A DNA stretch of 64,000 nucleotides from Candidatus Woesearchaeota archaeon (GTDB lineage: Archaea; Nanobdellota; Nanobdellia; SCGC-AAA011-G17; UBA489). A program made the position numbers and the translations under genes. Under the pieces are notes generated by a model that had not been told where the DNA came from, searched no databases, and was given only the letters and a program-made list of their open reading frames with translations. Of the stretch, positions 63,224 to 64,000 are shown piece by piece. The DNA lies in NCBI GenBank assembly GCA_018302985.1, contig JAGVZA010000003.1, positions 1-64,000 of the forward strand, in the 5' to 3' direction. How positions within the stretch are numbered: the first letter of the stretch is position 1; every line of letters starts with the position of its first letter.

Positions 63224-63263
63224 GTTGTGGTAATTGTTGTTACCTATAAGTAATAGCATAATC

Positions 63264-63276
63264 TTTAATATAAAAC
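63264..63276 (-). promoter_or_regulatory. TATA box of the four-gene unknown operon
   Basis: GTTTTATATTAAA read on the minus strand lies about 60 bases before ATG 63207. Initiation about 25 bases downstream gives a leader of about 30-40 bases carrying the AAAGGAG site, so this operon is Shine-Dalgarno led rather than leaderless. Confidence 0.5.
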
Positions 63277-63330
63277 TATTCCCTTTAATTTTGGGAAAAA
63301 TAGTAAAATATGGAGTAAATATACTAAAAA

Positions 63331-64000
63331 GTGACAGAAAACATAGATTTAAAGGATAAAAAGCTTCTATATGCACTTTCTCAAGATGCCAGACTTCCTC
63401 ATAGCCAGCTAGCAAAACAACTAGGTTTAAGCAAGAACGCAGTCACCTATAGAATAGAACGTCTACAACGAGAACATCTTATTGAGAAATTTATTGCAGT
63501 GATTAATATTGGTGCTTTGAAGTTAGATACTTTTTGTCTACTCTTGAAATTTAATGAAGATATTTATGGCAATCCTGATATTCTTTCCTATATTGAAAAC
63601 CATTCTTACATTAATTGGGCAGTTGTTCTCTCTGGTGACTGGGATTTTTTTGTAGAATTTGTCTATACTGAGCAAAGAGATATTGTCAACATTGTTACTG
63701 AACTTATTCAACTCTTTGGCAACCGCCTGAATGCTTATCATACTTATTTTTCTTATAATCCTATCAAAGTAGAACCTTTAGTCAGAGACTTTTCCAAAGA
63801 CTTTGTGAAAGAGTATCTTCCCAGAAAGAAAAGAACTCGTGAGAAATATGATGTTGATGCTATAGATAAAAAGATTTTACATCTCTTAGCAACTGACAGC
63901 GCCTTATCCTATGTGGAGATCACTAAGAAATTAGCACTTAGCTTGGATGTAGTCAGATATCGCATGAAACGCTTAGAAGAACGAGGGATTATTGTTTATT
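63331..64000 (+). CDS. Lrp/AsnC-type regulator with two winged helices, 5' part
   Basis: The gene runs off the right edge with no stop, so its 3' end is missing. The N-terminal helix-turn-helix is diagnostic: LKDKKLLYALSQDARLPHSQL then AKQLGLSKNAVTYRIERLQ. A central ligand-type domain follows (residues about 60-165), and a second winged helix begins near 175 (VDAIDKKILHLLATDSALSYV, ITKKLALSLDVVRYRMKRLE). Two wHTH domains in one chain are seen in some archaeal Lrp members. GTG 63331 is the start; an AGTAAAATAT box (63302-63311) is about 25 bases upstream. It is divergent from the unknown operon. Confidence 0.88.
   Translation, partial: MTENIDLKDKKLLYALSQDARLPHSQLAKQLGLSKNAVTYRIERLQREHLIEKFIAVINIGALKLDTFCLLLKFNEDIYGNPDILSYIENHSYINWAVVLSGDWDFFVEFVYTEQRDIVNIVTELIQLFGNRLNAYHTYFSYNPIKVEPLVRDFSKDFVKEYLPRKKRTREKYDVDAIDKKILHLLATDSALSYVEITKKLALSLDVVRYRMKRLEERGIIVY

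Noticed and set aside
1..64000. CRISPR arrays, rRNA genes, insertion sequences, prophage genes
   Set aside because: No regularly spaced repeats, rRNA core sequences, transposases, integrases or capsid-type proteins were seen.

Overview
The window is AT-rich archaeal DNA, most likely from a DPANN-type archaeon (Woesearchaeota/Pacearchaeota-like); the lineage is an inference. The sequence supports Archaea directly. It encodes an AglB/STT3 oligosaccharyltransferase with all its hallmark motifs, an archaeal-type SecF/SecD pair, a diphthine-ammonia ligase, dolichol-phosphate sugar transferases and an Lrp-type regulator. A TATA box (often CTTTAAA or TTTATAAA) sits about 25-30 bases before many start codons, so many transcripts appear leaderless. 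A class II tRNA-Ser has no encoded CCA end. I see no rRNA, CRISPR array, insertion sequence or prophage. No interval above 300 bases lacks a gene.

Layout. 1-3240 (minus): two sequon-rich secreted or anchored surface proteins and an AI-2E-type permease. 3294-5605: diphthamide ligase, a HAD phosphatase and a SpoIIM-like membrane protein. 5630-16735 (plus): the core glycosylation array, with aglB, an SDR epimerase, a GPT-type lipid-carrier transferase, a MOP flippase, three GT2 transferases, three methyltransferases and a polysaccharide deacetylase. 16680-22907 (minus): two GT-C-like membrane proteins plus GT2, GT4 and GT9 enzymes. 23018-27536 (plus): three methyltransferases, a GT4 and a DPM1-like GT2. 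27692-28220: a MazEF-like toxin-antitoxin pair. 28226-39548: mostly minus-strand glycan genes (two GT39-like proteins, two methyltransferases, GT2, a LegB-like dehydratase, HAD phosphatase, a NUDT22-like Nudix protein and an alpha/alpha-toroid protein) with one plus-strand B12-binding radical SAM gene. 39664-47599 (plus): wecB followed by a DUF4956 / CotH-kinase / VTC cassette, a second toroid protein and a nitroreductase fused to a degenerate methyltransferase-like domain. 47589-52706 (minus): GT4, UPF0104 flippase-like, GT2, GT39-like and a DUF457-like protein. 52761-56422: tRNA-Ser, a PD-(D/E)XK nuclease-like gene, secD and secF. 56531-60285 (plus): two large surface proteins. 60300-63207 (minus): a four-gene operon of unknown function. 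63331-64000: start of a double-winged-helix Lrp/AsnC regulator.

How it fits together. Nucleotide sugars are prepared or turned over by WecB, the SDR enzymes, the Nudix protein and HAD phosphatases. A lipid-linked glycan is begun by the GPT enzyme and extended by GT2/GT4/GT9 enzymes and by polyprenyl-phosphate-sugar-dependent GT-C enzymes. It is probably decorated by the unusually many SAM methyltransferases, flipped by the MOP and UPF0104 proteins, and transferred by AglB to the Asn-X-Ser/Thr-rich surface proteins that flank the array and are exported with help from SecDF. The CotH/VTC/DUF4956 cassette suggests a further phosphate-based surface modification or polyphosphate system.
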